DNA of 56,484 nucleotides from positions 33,380 to 89,863 of the forward strand of contig MU128947.1 of NCBI GenBank assembly GCA_014904985.1, in the 5' to 3' direction. Below are positions 43,628 through 55,075 of the stretch, piece by piece. Every line of letters begins with the position of its first letter. Positions within the stretch are counted from its first letter, which is position 1. Both the position numbers and the translations under genes were made by a program. A model generated the notes under the pieces. That model saw nothing but the letters and a program-made list of their open reading frames with translations, had not been told where the DNA came from and ran no database searches. This DNA comes from Hydnum rufescens UP504. Its lineage: Eukaryota; Basidiomycota; Agaricomycetes; Cantharellales; Hydnaceae.

Positions 43628-46600
43628 ATGTCCTCTCTCGCCCCCTTTTGGTGTCTGCTAGTCTTCGTTCTTGCTGTGTCTTCCCAAGTCACTCGTGAGC
43701 GCTACTTTTTGCCCCTTTCATCTTTGCTACTGCATCTGACGCGCTCTGAAGGTTCCTGGGATGCTGCTAAGGCTCTAGCATCCAGTACCGTCTCTGCTTT
43801 GACCCTGAGAGAGAAGGTACAAGTCGCCCCTGTTGCTCTAAACTCTCGTCCGCTCATCTTACCATTTAGGTCAGCCTCGTGCATGGAGTGGGGAACTTCA
43901 GTAAGCTGGTCTACTGCTACTCTCCAATTATTGGCATTCATTAGCGCGATCAATCCTCCGTCCAGATGGTCTCTGTGTTGGCAATACCTATGCCATTTCC
44001 CGTCTGAACATCCCGTCGATCTGTATGAATGATGGTCCTGCGGGTCTTCGTGAAGTTGATCTTGTCTCTGGGTTTCCTGCCGGTATAAATGCCGCCGCAA
44101 CTTGGAACAAAGCGCTCATGCAACAACGAGGCGAAGCTATTGGCGAAGAATTTCGCACTAAAGGCGCCCATGTTTTCCTCGGTCCAGCAATGGATGTCAC
44201 GCGTGCCCCTGAAGCTGGTCGTCAATGGGAGTCATTTGGAGTAGACTGTATGTGAATATTACCGATCGCTCCATGACTACCTCTTATATTTTTTCCTTGG
44301 ACCAGCATATCTCACTGGGGAAGCCGTGATATGCCACTGTCGTGGGTGTGCAATCTACTGGTGTCCAGGCTTGTGCGAAGCATTTCATCGGAAACCAGCA
44401 AGAATCCTTCCGATACTCCGAATCCAGCGTCATTGATCAGCGGACCCTGCAAGAGAAGTATGTTTATCCGTTCCGGCGAGCTGTGGACGCGGGCGTCGCG
44501 TGTGTTATGTGCAGTTATAACCGGGTTAACGGAACCTATGCCTGCGAAAATCCAGCCTTGATTGGCGAGACAGGACTCTTGAAAGGCCAACTCGGTTTTA
44601 AAGGCTACGTCGTCTCAGATTGGGGTGCAACTCATGGCTCGGCTATCGGCCAACAGTGCTGCGGGTCTTGATGTCGAGTGAGTTCGGGCAAATCATATGT
44701 GTCGTCTTTTTTTTTTGTCCAAATGGCGTGTCCTGGGTTGTCTTATAGGATGCCAGGGGATTGGATCCTCGTAGGCAAGATACTTTGTCCGCTTTAAGTC
44801 TAGTGGTCAATACTGACGTTCCGCCGATAGGCGGAGGTGTGTATAGTCAGTTGGAAGTCTTTGTGGAATTAGGTCTCGTTTCTAAAACGGTATTATGCTT
44901 CCATCATTATCGTAGCTAGCTTCTCACCATGACTCGTATAGGTGGTGGACACAATGGCCACGCGAGTGCTCACATCGTATTTCCGCCTTGGCCAAGATCA
45001 AGTTCGTTTCTCCTTCTCAAGAGCTCTATGTCCCTCCTGACACTCGTAATCAGAGATTCCCGACAACCAACTTCAATGTCCAATCCTCTTCCAGCAATTC
45101 CCATGTGAACGCGCGCACGGCCGCCCATACCGCCCTCATTCGCACTATAGGGGGTGCTTCTGCCGTTCTTCTGAAGAACCTGAACAACGCCCTTCCGCTC
45201 GTTTCGTCGGAAAATATTGCTGTTGTAGGACTGGATGCTGGGCCCAATGCTGGTTGCACCCTTAATGCCTGTGACGCGGGTACGCTCTCTGTAGGGTGAG
45301 ACTTCATCGAAGAAGGAATGCGTATGGTCTCAGATTGCATGATCTATCTCACTGGTTCGGATGTTGTGCAGATGGGGATCAGGGACGAATTCGCTCGCAT
45401 ATCTTGTGCCGCCTGTCACTGCTATTCAGGCTCAGGTTAATGCGACTATCGCAGCTGGTCACGCGACGATCCTTACTACATCGATCTCGAACGATCTGGC
45501 TGCTGCAATGACTGCAGCAGATGGAGCAGATGTCGCGTTGGTGTTTGTTAATTCGTGAGTTTATTGTCTGTGTATCCTGTAGACTGAACTGGTCATTGAG
45601 ATTCTTGCTAACCAGTGATTCTGGGGAGACCAATTTGCTTCCTGTCGATGGAAGTTTCGTGAGTACACCTGAAGCTTTTGTGGATATTTTGAGGGCTTAG
45701 AATCATACTTGCGAATAGGGGGATCGTCTCAACCTCAACTTGTGGTTCGTGTCCAGGGTGTTTCTTAATGACGATGAACGCTTATTCTTGGATCTCTTTC
45801 AGGAATGGTGGTGATGACTTGGTCAGTGCTATCGTGTTGAAAATATGCCCTTTCTTTCCATGCTCACTTGCAACGGCGTAGATAAACGCAGTTGCTAGTA
45901 TCAACAAGAACACTGTACGCGACGGCTTGCAACTCGTGCTTACCTCCTCCATTGACATCTTGTTGTATTTTCTCAATAGATCGTCGTTATTCATAGTGTG
46001 GGACCAGTAATATTAGAAGCTTGGATAGACAATCCCAATGGTACGTCCCCAAATTTCACAAAGCATGATCCGACCACCAGACCCTGAATGACTGACCACC
46101 TAAACTTGGACAACTATACAGTGACGGCGGTAATAAATGCAGGTTTGCCAGGAGAGCAATCCGGATCCTCTATTGTAGATGTTCTATGGGGCATTGTCAA
46201 TCCCTCTGGCCGGCTTCCCTATAGCATTGCCAAAAGCGCAAGTGATTACCCTGCTCGTGAGCCAACGTCCTCTGTTCAGAAGTCGTACGACTCTTGAAAC
46301 GATAACCGTGCATCTGCAGATACCCTGTCCTTTGACGTCAATCTCTTCCCTGATATTACGTATAGTGAGGGGCTCTTCACAGATTACATGTACTTTGACG
46401 CCCAGAATGTCACACCCCGCTACGAGTTCGGATACGGCCTTTCGTACTCTTTCTCAACAATCTATTCCAACCTTGTGATTACGTCCTCGTCATCCACGAG
46501 CCATACTGTCACACTTGTAGTACAAAATGCAGGGACTCGTGCGGGTACAGAGATCGTGCAGCTATATATTGGATTTCCGCCGGCTGCGGGCGAGCCCCCG

Positions 46601-46924
46601 AAGCTCCTCCGTGGATTCGAGGCCGTGGATCTTGCTCCCGGTGTGCAGTCAATCGTGACATTCCCGCTCGTTGAGAAGGACATCAGGTCCGTAACCTCCT
46701 TATCCCCCATCCTTCGTTTATTTTGGAACTTACCCGTCTTCTGACATGGCGGATTTTGCCCCTTTTGTTTTTTTTTTTGGTTTGTTTCCTTCCTTCCTTT
46801 TTTCTCACTGTATAGTGTTTGGTCCTCGGATGTTGGAAACTTGCAGGTATACCCTGGAACGTTCGCGGTGTACGTGGGTTCCTCGAGCCGGGATATCAGA
46901 TTAACAGGAGGATTCACTGTGTGA
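43628..46924 (+). pseudogene. GH3 beta-glucosidase, copy 1 (frameshift and internal stop)
   Basis: Secreted GH3 enzymes cleave terminal beta-glucosyl residues, for example from cellobiose. The ATG at 43,628 begins a signal peptide (SLAPFWCLLVFVLAVSS). Exons then give GSWDAAKALASSTVSALTL, GVGNFNGLCVGNTYAISRLN, SICMNDGPAGLREVD, TKGAHVFLGPAMDVTRAPEA, VQACAKHFIGNQQE, VMCSYNRVNGTYACEN and the nucleophile motif VVSDWGATHG (Asp about 44,620). The second domain (AVLLKNLNNALPLVS; LPYSIAKSASDYPARE) and the fibronectin-III-like domain (GTRAGTEIVQLYIGF, KLLRGFEAVDLAPGV) follow to TGA 46,922-46,924. Lesions: an extra C at about 44,650 shifts the frame after AIG, and TGA at 46,295-46,297 interrupts the link before the Fn3-like domain. 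The intron at 44,775-44,830 starts with GC where copy 2 has GT. Confidence 0.85.
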
Positions 46925-47624
46925 GCGCGTGTGTTCTGCGCATGCCATCTCGTATCACAGTAGCTTTCCTTTTTTTTTACTATTGCTCTCCACACCCCGG
47001 GTGATCCACTTTCGGGGCCTTGTTCTTTCGTTCGAACAAACGCCTTCACCATCATTGGCACACTACAGTAACGACTTCCACGCTCTTTCATATGATATGT
47101 AGTGCCCTGTTATTGTCACGATACTATTGTTGTTGTGGTTGTTAACTGGAAGTCTTCTGCCGCGCCCCTTGATGCAAGAATATCCGTGGCCACAAGAGTC
47201 CTGAGTCCCCGGTGGCGACTACAGAATCCTTTGCACTTGCGACAAGGAAAAGGGCAAATGTCCCTAAACCAAGATCTGAAGCATGAGGCAGTTAATTATA
47301 AGCGCTAGGGGGAGAGAGGTCTGGATTTGTATAACACGTAGGTGGGGAGCGGCAAGTGTGGTCCACCACAGCACACTATCTAAGGCTTGACATTGGCTGG
47401 GTGCATGGTTAAGGTGATGTATCAATGGGAAAAGGGCCGAGGTCGGGGACGGTCATCGTGGGAGCCACGACTCTCAAGTATGAAACGTAGCGGGTAAAAA
47501 GAAAGTGTCAACCTTAACAATGAGGCACGATAGGCTGGTGCCAGCCCACGCGCGCCTTCTATCGGTTGAACATGATTGAAACGACAAAATGATGAACGTT
47601 CTAGAGGAAGAAAGCGGCTACTAA
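46925..47624. other. Shared 3' region between convergent GH3 and lipase D
   Basis: It contains both 3' ends and nothing else recognised. It matches 54,381-55,075 closely, so it is part of the segmental duplication. The 250 bp nearest the lipase stop also resemble the flanks of A and C. Confidence 0.6.
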
Positions 47625-50433
47625 TCAGTAGTTGGTCCACTCGCATTGAGTCGTCACTCCAATACGATCAAGTTGGTCCTAACGACGAGAAGACCACATA
47701 ATTCAGCAAAATGGAATCTATCGCAAACGCGAAACGAGTATATGAGTCTCACCCAGTAGTGAGCTATTGGAGCGGTAGGGGGGAATCGATTTATTGGAGG
47801 TGTCGGTCGGTGGGTTAATGGAATACCAGCCTCGAGAGAAGGACACAACACGTACCGGGGAAGTGAGCGATGATCCTTCCGAGAAGGGGGAGCTGCTGGA
47901 TGACAGAACCTGTTGCCACACGGAGATATTCGCCCCACTGGGAGACTTTCTGCTTTTGGAACTCGACTACGTCTGCCAGGGAGAACTCAGAGTCGATCAC
48001 GACTGTATGCTTGGGTGTGAGGTGTTTGCCAGTGACCGTCGAACTGCATTGGAAAATTTTGGCACACTTAGGCAGTACTTCAAGGATACAACGAAGGAGA
48101 TAGGGGGACACACCGATGGGGATGGTCATGCAATACAATTTCGCTTCCAAAGTGAGAGAGGAAGAGATTGTTCTCTAGAGTGAAAAATTATTGTCAGTAC
48201 TAAGGGTAGAACTGGAGAGTGTGAAAAAAAGGTGACGGCACTTCTATGGGTCTTAAGGGACTTGGGATCCAAAATGTGCAGGTAGTCTCCAAACTCGGGA
48301 AGGCCGGTGGCAACTATACGGAGGAAGTCCCAGATCCGATCAGTACTTCGAACAAGAATAGGGCACCTTTCGCCCCATCGGTTGAGAACTCACCAACGTC
48401 ACCATTCGATGTTATTCTCCACATCGTACGTTCAGGGGCGCCTTTTTCGAACATCTTGTTGTTGAAAGCTGAGTGCGAGCAGGATCAATTTCTGCCGCCA
48501 CCTGTTTCGGTTCGTGACATACCATCCACGGACTCGGGATCAGCTACAACAGGGGCGCCAAAGAGATATGCATCTCTAAGGATTCCGTTCTCCCCAACTT
48601 CTTCTGGTTTCATGAGCATTCGAGAATATATGAGTGTGGCAGTTGCACACCCTTAAGAGAAAACCCCAAAGGTGAGCATCATTCGAGACATGGAAGGGTC
48701 AAGAAACTCATCAGAGAGTGCCCGGTGAACCAAACATTGATCTAAAGAGATCCGAATGATCAGTGTCTCATGTCAAGTATGGAGGTTGAAAGGGGATGCA
48801 TAGGTTGTAAGCGGAGAGTGAACGTGCTAGGATTAGAATACCTTTCCACCACCATGTCGTTCACTGAGGTGAGCCACCAGAGCTTGAACACTCTTGGAGA
48901 TGGTGTCGTATGGGTGGTGACATTCCGAAAGCCGCCGGTCCTCGCCAGGGAAGACACGTTCTTTGAATCCCTTGTGTACCCTCCGAAACCGGGAATATCG
49001 GGGCCTGGCCCCGGGAAAGAACGATCAGAGGCATAACCCAAGGGATTCGGATTTTATCCTTACATGGGACCATATTGGCGTCAAGGTCGGATAACCATTC
49101 CCCGAATTCGACGGCACCAGTACCTTTGAAGAATCAAATGTAAGCGCCATGTTCCTATTTATAGGATACTGCATGCCTTTCAGAGCCACAACGATCCACG
49201 TCGAATGAGGATCCCAAAAAACGGCGGCAAAGGCAGTGGATTCATTGCCCAGTTCTGCAACGAGCATCCAAGAAGGCCAATAAAACAGCACAGAGCAATC
49301 AGCTAGCCATATTACGGAGAATGGCAAATTTCTAACCGGAGATGGGTTGGTACTCGATGTGAAGTTGCCTGCAAAATCTGCTGATAGTAACATCACCCGG
49401 AGATTCCAAGAAGGCAAACTCGCGGCCAAAGAAGCCTGCGCCACCAAAAGCCGCGCTGTGTATGGCACCATTTGAGTGCTCATAGATTACAGACGCGATC
49501 TGGAGGCTAATAATTGAAGGAAAATTCGAGTAAGGTCCTGCCCCCCTGGGATTAAAGACTACCGCTCACAGCAACTTGGCAATATCAAAATTGAAACGAC
49601 GTACGCCATCCGTTTCCTTAGGGAGTTTAAGGGTCGAGCGCGCTTTCCCGTATTGAGCCTGCTTGGGGGTGAGGGATTTGAAAAGGTTGGGGTTTGCTAG
49701 TAGTCTTAGGTTAGCCAAAAACATCCCCGCATTCGGGAGCTGTAGATGCATACAGGAATTGATGAGCCCGAGATTTCCACCAAAGGAGGCAGACCAAGCG
49801 TCATATATCCTAGCATGACGCAGTGAGTGAGATGCAAATAGCGCGGGGAAAGATGCAGTCAACATACCCGGTGAGTGGGGGGAAGCGAGCAACGAGGCAA
49901 AGAACGAGGACGAATGGGAGAACCACGGTACCACCAAAGGTGAAAAGCACATCAGCGAGCCAATCGCCGACACCGGTACTCTCGGACTCCTCAGATTCTG
50001 GGGTAAGCTCAATACGATCTTTGGGTGCCTTGACGATGAAATCCCAAGTGCGATAGAAGAACGTCTCCCAAGTGCGATAGAGCCACGAAAAATACCTCCG
50101 GTTTTCTGTGATCACCAACAGGATGTAGAAATAGGCCGACTAATCCGGAACGCTGAGGAAAATATGGGTTGACAAAACCATGATACACTCACTCTGACGA
50201 GAGGAATATTGAACAGAAGGTGATGCAGAAAGTTAGGGGCGGGGTGCTGGACTAATTGCGAAATCTCAGAACAATTGGGGGCCATTAGATGCACTGTTAT
50301 CCATACTTCCGTGTCCCCTGATGTTTTGCAAGGCCCTATGGATCTTCTCCTCATACCGCTCATCATAGTAAGCAGGTTCGGCGGAGACTAAGCCATTGGG
50401 AATGGCTTGCGAGAGAGGGGGAGCCGCAGACAT
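47625..50433 (-). pseudogene. Class 3 lipase-like hydrolase, copy D (diverged, probable frameshift)
   Basis: The start ATG at 50,433 gives MSAAPPLSQAIPNG, homologous to A and C. Further on are NRRYFSWLYRTWETFFYRTWD, a membrane segment (about 49,880-49,960, VVLPFVLVLCLVARF), FWDPHSTWIVVALKG, the GHSL elbow and AYLFGAPVVADPESV, with the stop TGA at 47,625-47,627 after CEWTNY. After the intron acceptor near 49,020 copy D has 23 bases where A has 27 before GGGTACAC, so the PGFxRVHxGFKE block falls out of frame; a missed splice site could also explain this. The TATA box present in A and C reads TTATCTAG here. It is convergent with GH3 copy 1. Confidence 0.6.
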
Positions 50434-51382
50434 GGTGCACACAGCAAATCCTGGGTTTCCCACCAAGCATTTATCTAGTTAGCGATGACATTTGACAGGT
50501 AGGGCTCAAACTGTGAAAAGGTACGCCTTAGAAATCCGGAGTTGAAATCTCCATGAGCTCCTGCATGCTGAAAATTGATGTTGGGACAGGACGGCGCATT
50601 CAGAACTCATCCACTATCCGGCAAACTCCGGAATAATGATGCCAAATTTATCGAGTCAAGTATGACCTAAAGTTACTAGGCAAATTACTGGAAGCCTCTG
50701 TATGCGCAAAATCCATGTCATGCTCCATTTCAGGTGGAAGGCACTGGTGGCCACGATACTTTTTGGTGGCCCATACAGCTTCCGAGCTATTAAGGCACGT
50801 TGATATCCATCCATGAGCCGAAGAGGGGTTTGAAAACCTGAAATGTAAGATTTGAAATTATAGACATGCAGCTTCTGTTGCAGCCTGCCAGAATTAGCCA
50901 TCCCAAGAAAGAAATACTCTTTAAAAGGAAATATCCAAATATGGGAATTTATTTTATTTGGGGAAGCTAAAACTTGGATGGCTCAGACCCGAGTCTCCTT
51001 AGAATTGCAAAACCAAGAAGTTCTTCGGACAGTCACCCCCAAGCTATCCTCAGTCACCAAATTCCTCTCAGTGTTGAGTGGCGGGCACCGGGAAGTACCG
51101 GGATAGTGCATGAGTCAGAGGGTTGGCTGGGAGCCGGATTAGGAGGATCCCAGCCGATCAGGGATTCTCTGATGAGTATAAATGCACAGCATCTTACATG
51201 TTGCACATGATAGATAGATAGTTGATGCATTCACTCGGCTTGGGTGCTGGGGGTTACCGGACATCGCCGGCACCATTTGGTCATCGGTCCACTAGTACTT
51301 CACATCCGATGGTAGTAGTTGACTTTGAACTGACTTTGACTACGGCTTTGACTCGACTATTGGGCGACTCCGAGAGATTTCC
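50434..51382. other. No confident gene between lipase D and GH3 copy 2
   Basis: A minus ORF (50,901-50,656, 81 codons, basic) is unrecognised. The 5' exons of GH3 are not present here, so this sequence replaced them or marks the duplication junction. Confidence 0.4.
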
Positions 51383-54380
51383 GTGGGGAATTTCAGTAAG
51401 GTGGTCTACTTCCATCCTCGAATTATTCACATTCGTTAGCATGATCACTCCACCGTCCAGACGGCTTCTGTGTTAGCAATACTTACGCCATTTCCCGCCC
51501 GAACATCTTGTCAATCTGTATGAACGACAGTCCTGCGGGTCTTCGTGACATTGATCTTGTCTATGCATTTCCTACTGGTTTAAATGCTGTGGCAACTTGG
51601 AACAAAACCCTCATGCCACAACAAGGCGAAGAATTTCGCACTAAAGGTGCCCATGTTTTCCTCGGTCCAGCAATGGCCGTCACGCGTGCCCCTGAAGCTG
51701 GTCGCCAATGGGTGTCATTTGGAGTAGATTGTATGACCGATCGCTCCATGACTACCTCCTATATTTTTTTTCCTACACCAGCATATCTCACTGGGGAAGT
51801 CGTGTATGCCACTGTGGTGGGCGTGCAATCCACTGGTGTCCAGGCTTGTGCAAAGCATTTCATCGGAAACCAGCAAGAATCCTTCCGATGCTCCGAATCC
51901 AGTATCATTGATCAGCGGACCCTTCAAGAGAAATATGCTTCTCCATTCCAGCGAGCCGTGCGTGCTGGCGTCATGTGTGTCATTTGCAGTTATAGCCGGA
52001 TTAGCGGAACCTATGCCTGCGAAAATGCAGCCTTGATCGGCGAGACGGGACTCTTGAAAGGCCAACTCGGTTTCAAAGGCTACGTCGTCTCAGATTGGGG
52101 TAGGACTCATGGCTTGGCTATCGGCAACACTGCTGCAGGTCTTGACATCGAGTGAGTTCGAGCAAATCATATGCGTCGTTTTTTTGTTTCTAAATTTTCA
52201 TCCAAACGGCGTGTCCTGGGTGGTATTGTAGGATGCCAGGAGATTGGATCCTCATCGGTAAGATGCTTTGATGCTCAAGTCTAGTGGTTCAATACTGATG
52301 CTGTGCCGTAGGCGGAGGTGTGCTGTGTATAGTCAGTTAAAGGTTTTTGTGGAATTAGGTCTCGATTCTACATCGGTATTATATTTCCGTCAGTATCATA
52401 GCCAGTTTCCCACCATTAATTGTATAGGTGGTGGACACTATGGTCACACGAATGCTCATACCGTATTTCCGCCTTGGCCAAGATCAAGTTCATTTCTCCC
52501 TCTTAAGAGCGCACTGTCCCTCCTGACGCTCGTAATCAGGGATTCCCAGCAATCAACTTCAATTTTCAATCCTCTTCCAGCAATTCCCATGTGAATGCTC
52601 GCACGACTGCTCATACCGCTCTCATTCGCATTATAGGGGGTGCTTCCGCTGTTCTTCTAAAGAACCTGAACAATGCCCTTCCACTCGTTTCGCCGGACAA
52701 TATTGGCGTTGTAGGACTGAATGCTGGGCCTAATGTTGGTTGCACCCTTAATGCCTGTGACGCCGGTATGCTCTCTATAGGGTGAGACTTCATTAGGAAG
52801 GAATGGTCTCATATTGCATGATCTATCTCACTAGTTCGGATGTTGTTCAGATGGGGATCAGGGACGAATTCGCTCGCATATCTTGTGGCGCCTATCACTG
52901 CTATTCAGGCTCAGGTCAATGCGACTGTTGCAGCTGGTCACGCGACAACCCTTGTCGATCTCGAACGATCTAACCGCTGAAATGACTACAGCAGATGGAG
53001 CAGATGTCACGTTGGTGTTGTTAATTCGTGAGTTTATTATCTGTATATCCTGTGGACTGAACTTGCCACCGGGATTCTCGCTAACCAGTGATTCTGGGGA
53101 GACCAAGTTGTTTCTTGTCGATGGAACTTTCGCGAGCCCACCCGAGGAAGCTTTTGTCGTTATTTCGAGTGCTTAGAATTACATTTGGGAATAGGGGATC
53201 GTCTCAACTTCAACTTGAGGTTCGTAGGCAGGGTGTTTCTTAATGATGATGAATGCTTACTCTTGGATCTCTATCAGGCATGGTGGTAATGACTAGGTAA
53301 GGGATATCATGTGGAACAGATGCCTTTTCTTCCATGTTCACTTGCAACGGCGTAGATAAACGCAGTTGCTACCATCAACAAGAACACTGTCCGCGACAGC
53401 TTCCAACTCGTGCTTACCTCCTCCATTGACATCTCGTTTTTTTTTTCAATAGATCGTCGTTATTCATACCGTGGGACCAGTCATGTTAGAAGCATGGATA
53501 GAGAATCCCAACGGTACGTCCCGGGATTTGCAGAGCATGACCCGACCACCAGATCCTGAATAACTGACCACCTAAACTTGGACAACTATGCAGGGGCAGC
53601 GATAATAAATGCAGGTTTGCCAGGAGTGCAATCCGAGTCCTCCACCGTAGATTCTCTATGGGGCACTGTCAATGCCTCTTGCCCGCTTCCCTATAGCATC
53701 GCCAAAAGTTCAAGTGATTTCCCTGCTCGTGAGCCAACATCTTCTGTTCAAAAGTCGTTCAATTCTAATCTTGCACCTGCAGACACCCTGTCCTTTGACG
53801 CTAATCTATTCTCTGATATTACATACACCGAGGGGCTCTTCACAGATTACACGTACTTTGACGCCCAGAATATTACCCCCCGCTACGAGTTCGGATACGG
53901 CGTTTCGTACTCTTTCTCAACACTCTATTTCAACCTTGTGATTACCTCCTCGTCAGCCACAGACCACACTGTCACACTTGTAGTACAAAATGCAGAGACT
54001 CGTGCGGGGACCGAAATCGCGCAGCGATACATCGGATTTCCGTTGGCTGGTGGGCGAGCCCCCGAAGCTCTTCCATGGATTCGAAGCTGTGGATCTTGCT
54101 CTTGGTGTGCAGTCAATCGTGACGTTCCCACTCGTTGAGAAAGACATCAGCTACGTGGCCTCCTTATCTTCCATCCTTTGTTTGTTTTGGAACCTGCCCT
54201 GACAATGGAATCTTCTGACATGGCGGACTTCGCCCCCTTTTTTTTCATTTCCTCCATTTTTCTCTATGTGGTGTTTGGTCCTCGGAAGCTGGAAACTTGC
54301 AGGTGTACCCTGGGACGTTCGCGGTGTACGTGGGTTCCTCGAGCCGGGATACCAGATTAACAGGAGGATTCACTGTCTGA
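51383..54380 (+). pseudogene. GH3 beta-glucosidase, copy 2 (5'-truncated, several frameshifts)
   Basis: Homology to copy 1 begins inside the second exon block, so the signal peptide and about 40 N-terminal residues are missing. Present are CVSNTYAISRPN, SICMNDSPAGLRDID (Gly of NDGPAG is Ser), TKGAHVFLGPAMAVTRAPEA and the nucleophile motif VVSDWGRTHG (about 52,095), followed by an intact AIGNTAAGLDIE where copy 1 is shifted. Against copy 1, five bases are missing near 52,950, giving a TGA in the shifted frame near 52,978, and one base is missing near 53,018. The link before the Fn3-like domain has no stop. An extra base near 54,050 then shifts the Fn3-like domain. The last exon ends at TGA 54,378-54,380. 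The gene cannot encode a secreted enzyme. Confidence 0.85.
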
Positions 54381-55075
54381 TGCATGTGTTCTGCGCATGT
54401 CATGCCGTATTACAGTAGCTTTCCTTTTTTTTTTTGCTATCGCTCTCCCCCCCTCCGGGTGAACCACTTTCGGGGCCTTGTTCTTCCGTTCGAACAAAGG
54501 CCTTTTGCCATTGTCCGGCACACTACAGTAACGACTTCCACGCTCTTTCATATGATATGTAGTGCCCTGTTATCGTCAAGATACTATCGTTGTTGTGGTT
54601 GTTAACTAAATGTCTTCTGGCGCGCCCCTTGATACAACAATATTGGTGGCCACAAGAGTCCTAACTCTCAGGTGGCGACTAGAGAATCCTTTGTGCTTGC
54701 GAAAAGGAAAAGGGTAGATGTCCCTAAATCAAGATCTGAAGCATGAAGCAGTTAAGCAATAGGGGGAGAGAGGTCTGGATTTGTATAACGCGTAGGTGGA
54801 GATCGGCAAGAGTGGTACCATAGCACACTATCTAAGGCTTGACATTGGCTGGGTGCATGGTTAAGGTAATGTATCAATGGGAAAAGGGCTGAGGTCGGGA
54901 CGGTCATTGTGGGAGTCACGACTCTCAAGTATGAAATGCAACGGGTAAAAAGAAAGTGTCCACCATAACAATGAAGCACGATAGGCTGGTGCCAGCCCAC
55001 GTGCACCTTCTCTGGGTTGAACATGATTGAAACGACAAAATGATGAACGTTCTAGAGGAAGAAAGTGGCTACTGG
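54381..55075. other. Shared 3' region, unit 2
   Basis: Duplicate of 46,925-47,624 with scattered substitutions and indels. No gene was seen. Confidence 0.6.

Larger units (their letters stand above)
43888..50433. repeat. Segmental duplication unit 1 (GH3 plus lipase), repeated from 51,383
   Basis: Homology starts at GTGGGGAA (43,888 and 51,383) and continues through GH3, the intergenic region and the lipase to the window end. Offset is 7,495 at the GH3 start and 7,451 at the lipase stop. Unit 2 runs off the window, so its right border is unknown. Confidence 0.85.

Noticed and set aside
46290..46325. An intron that would remove the TGA in GH3 copy 1 (GTACGA...CTGCAG)
   Set aside because: It would be 35 nt and would shift the downstream frame, and copy 2 is open through the same place without splicing.
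47794..48183. Plus-strand ORF of 129 codons in lipase D
   Set aside because: Antisense shadow of conserved minus-strand exons.
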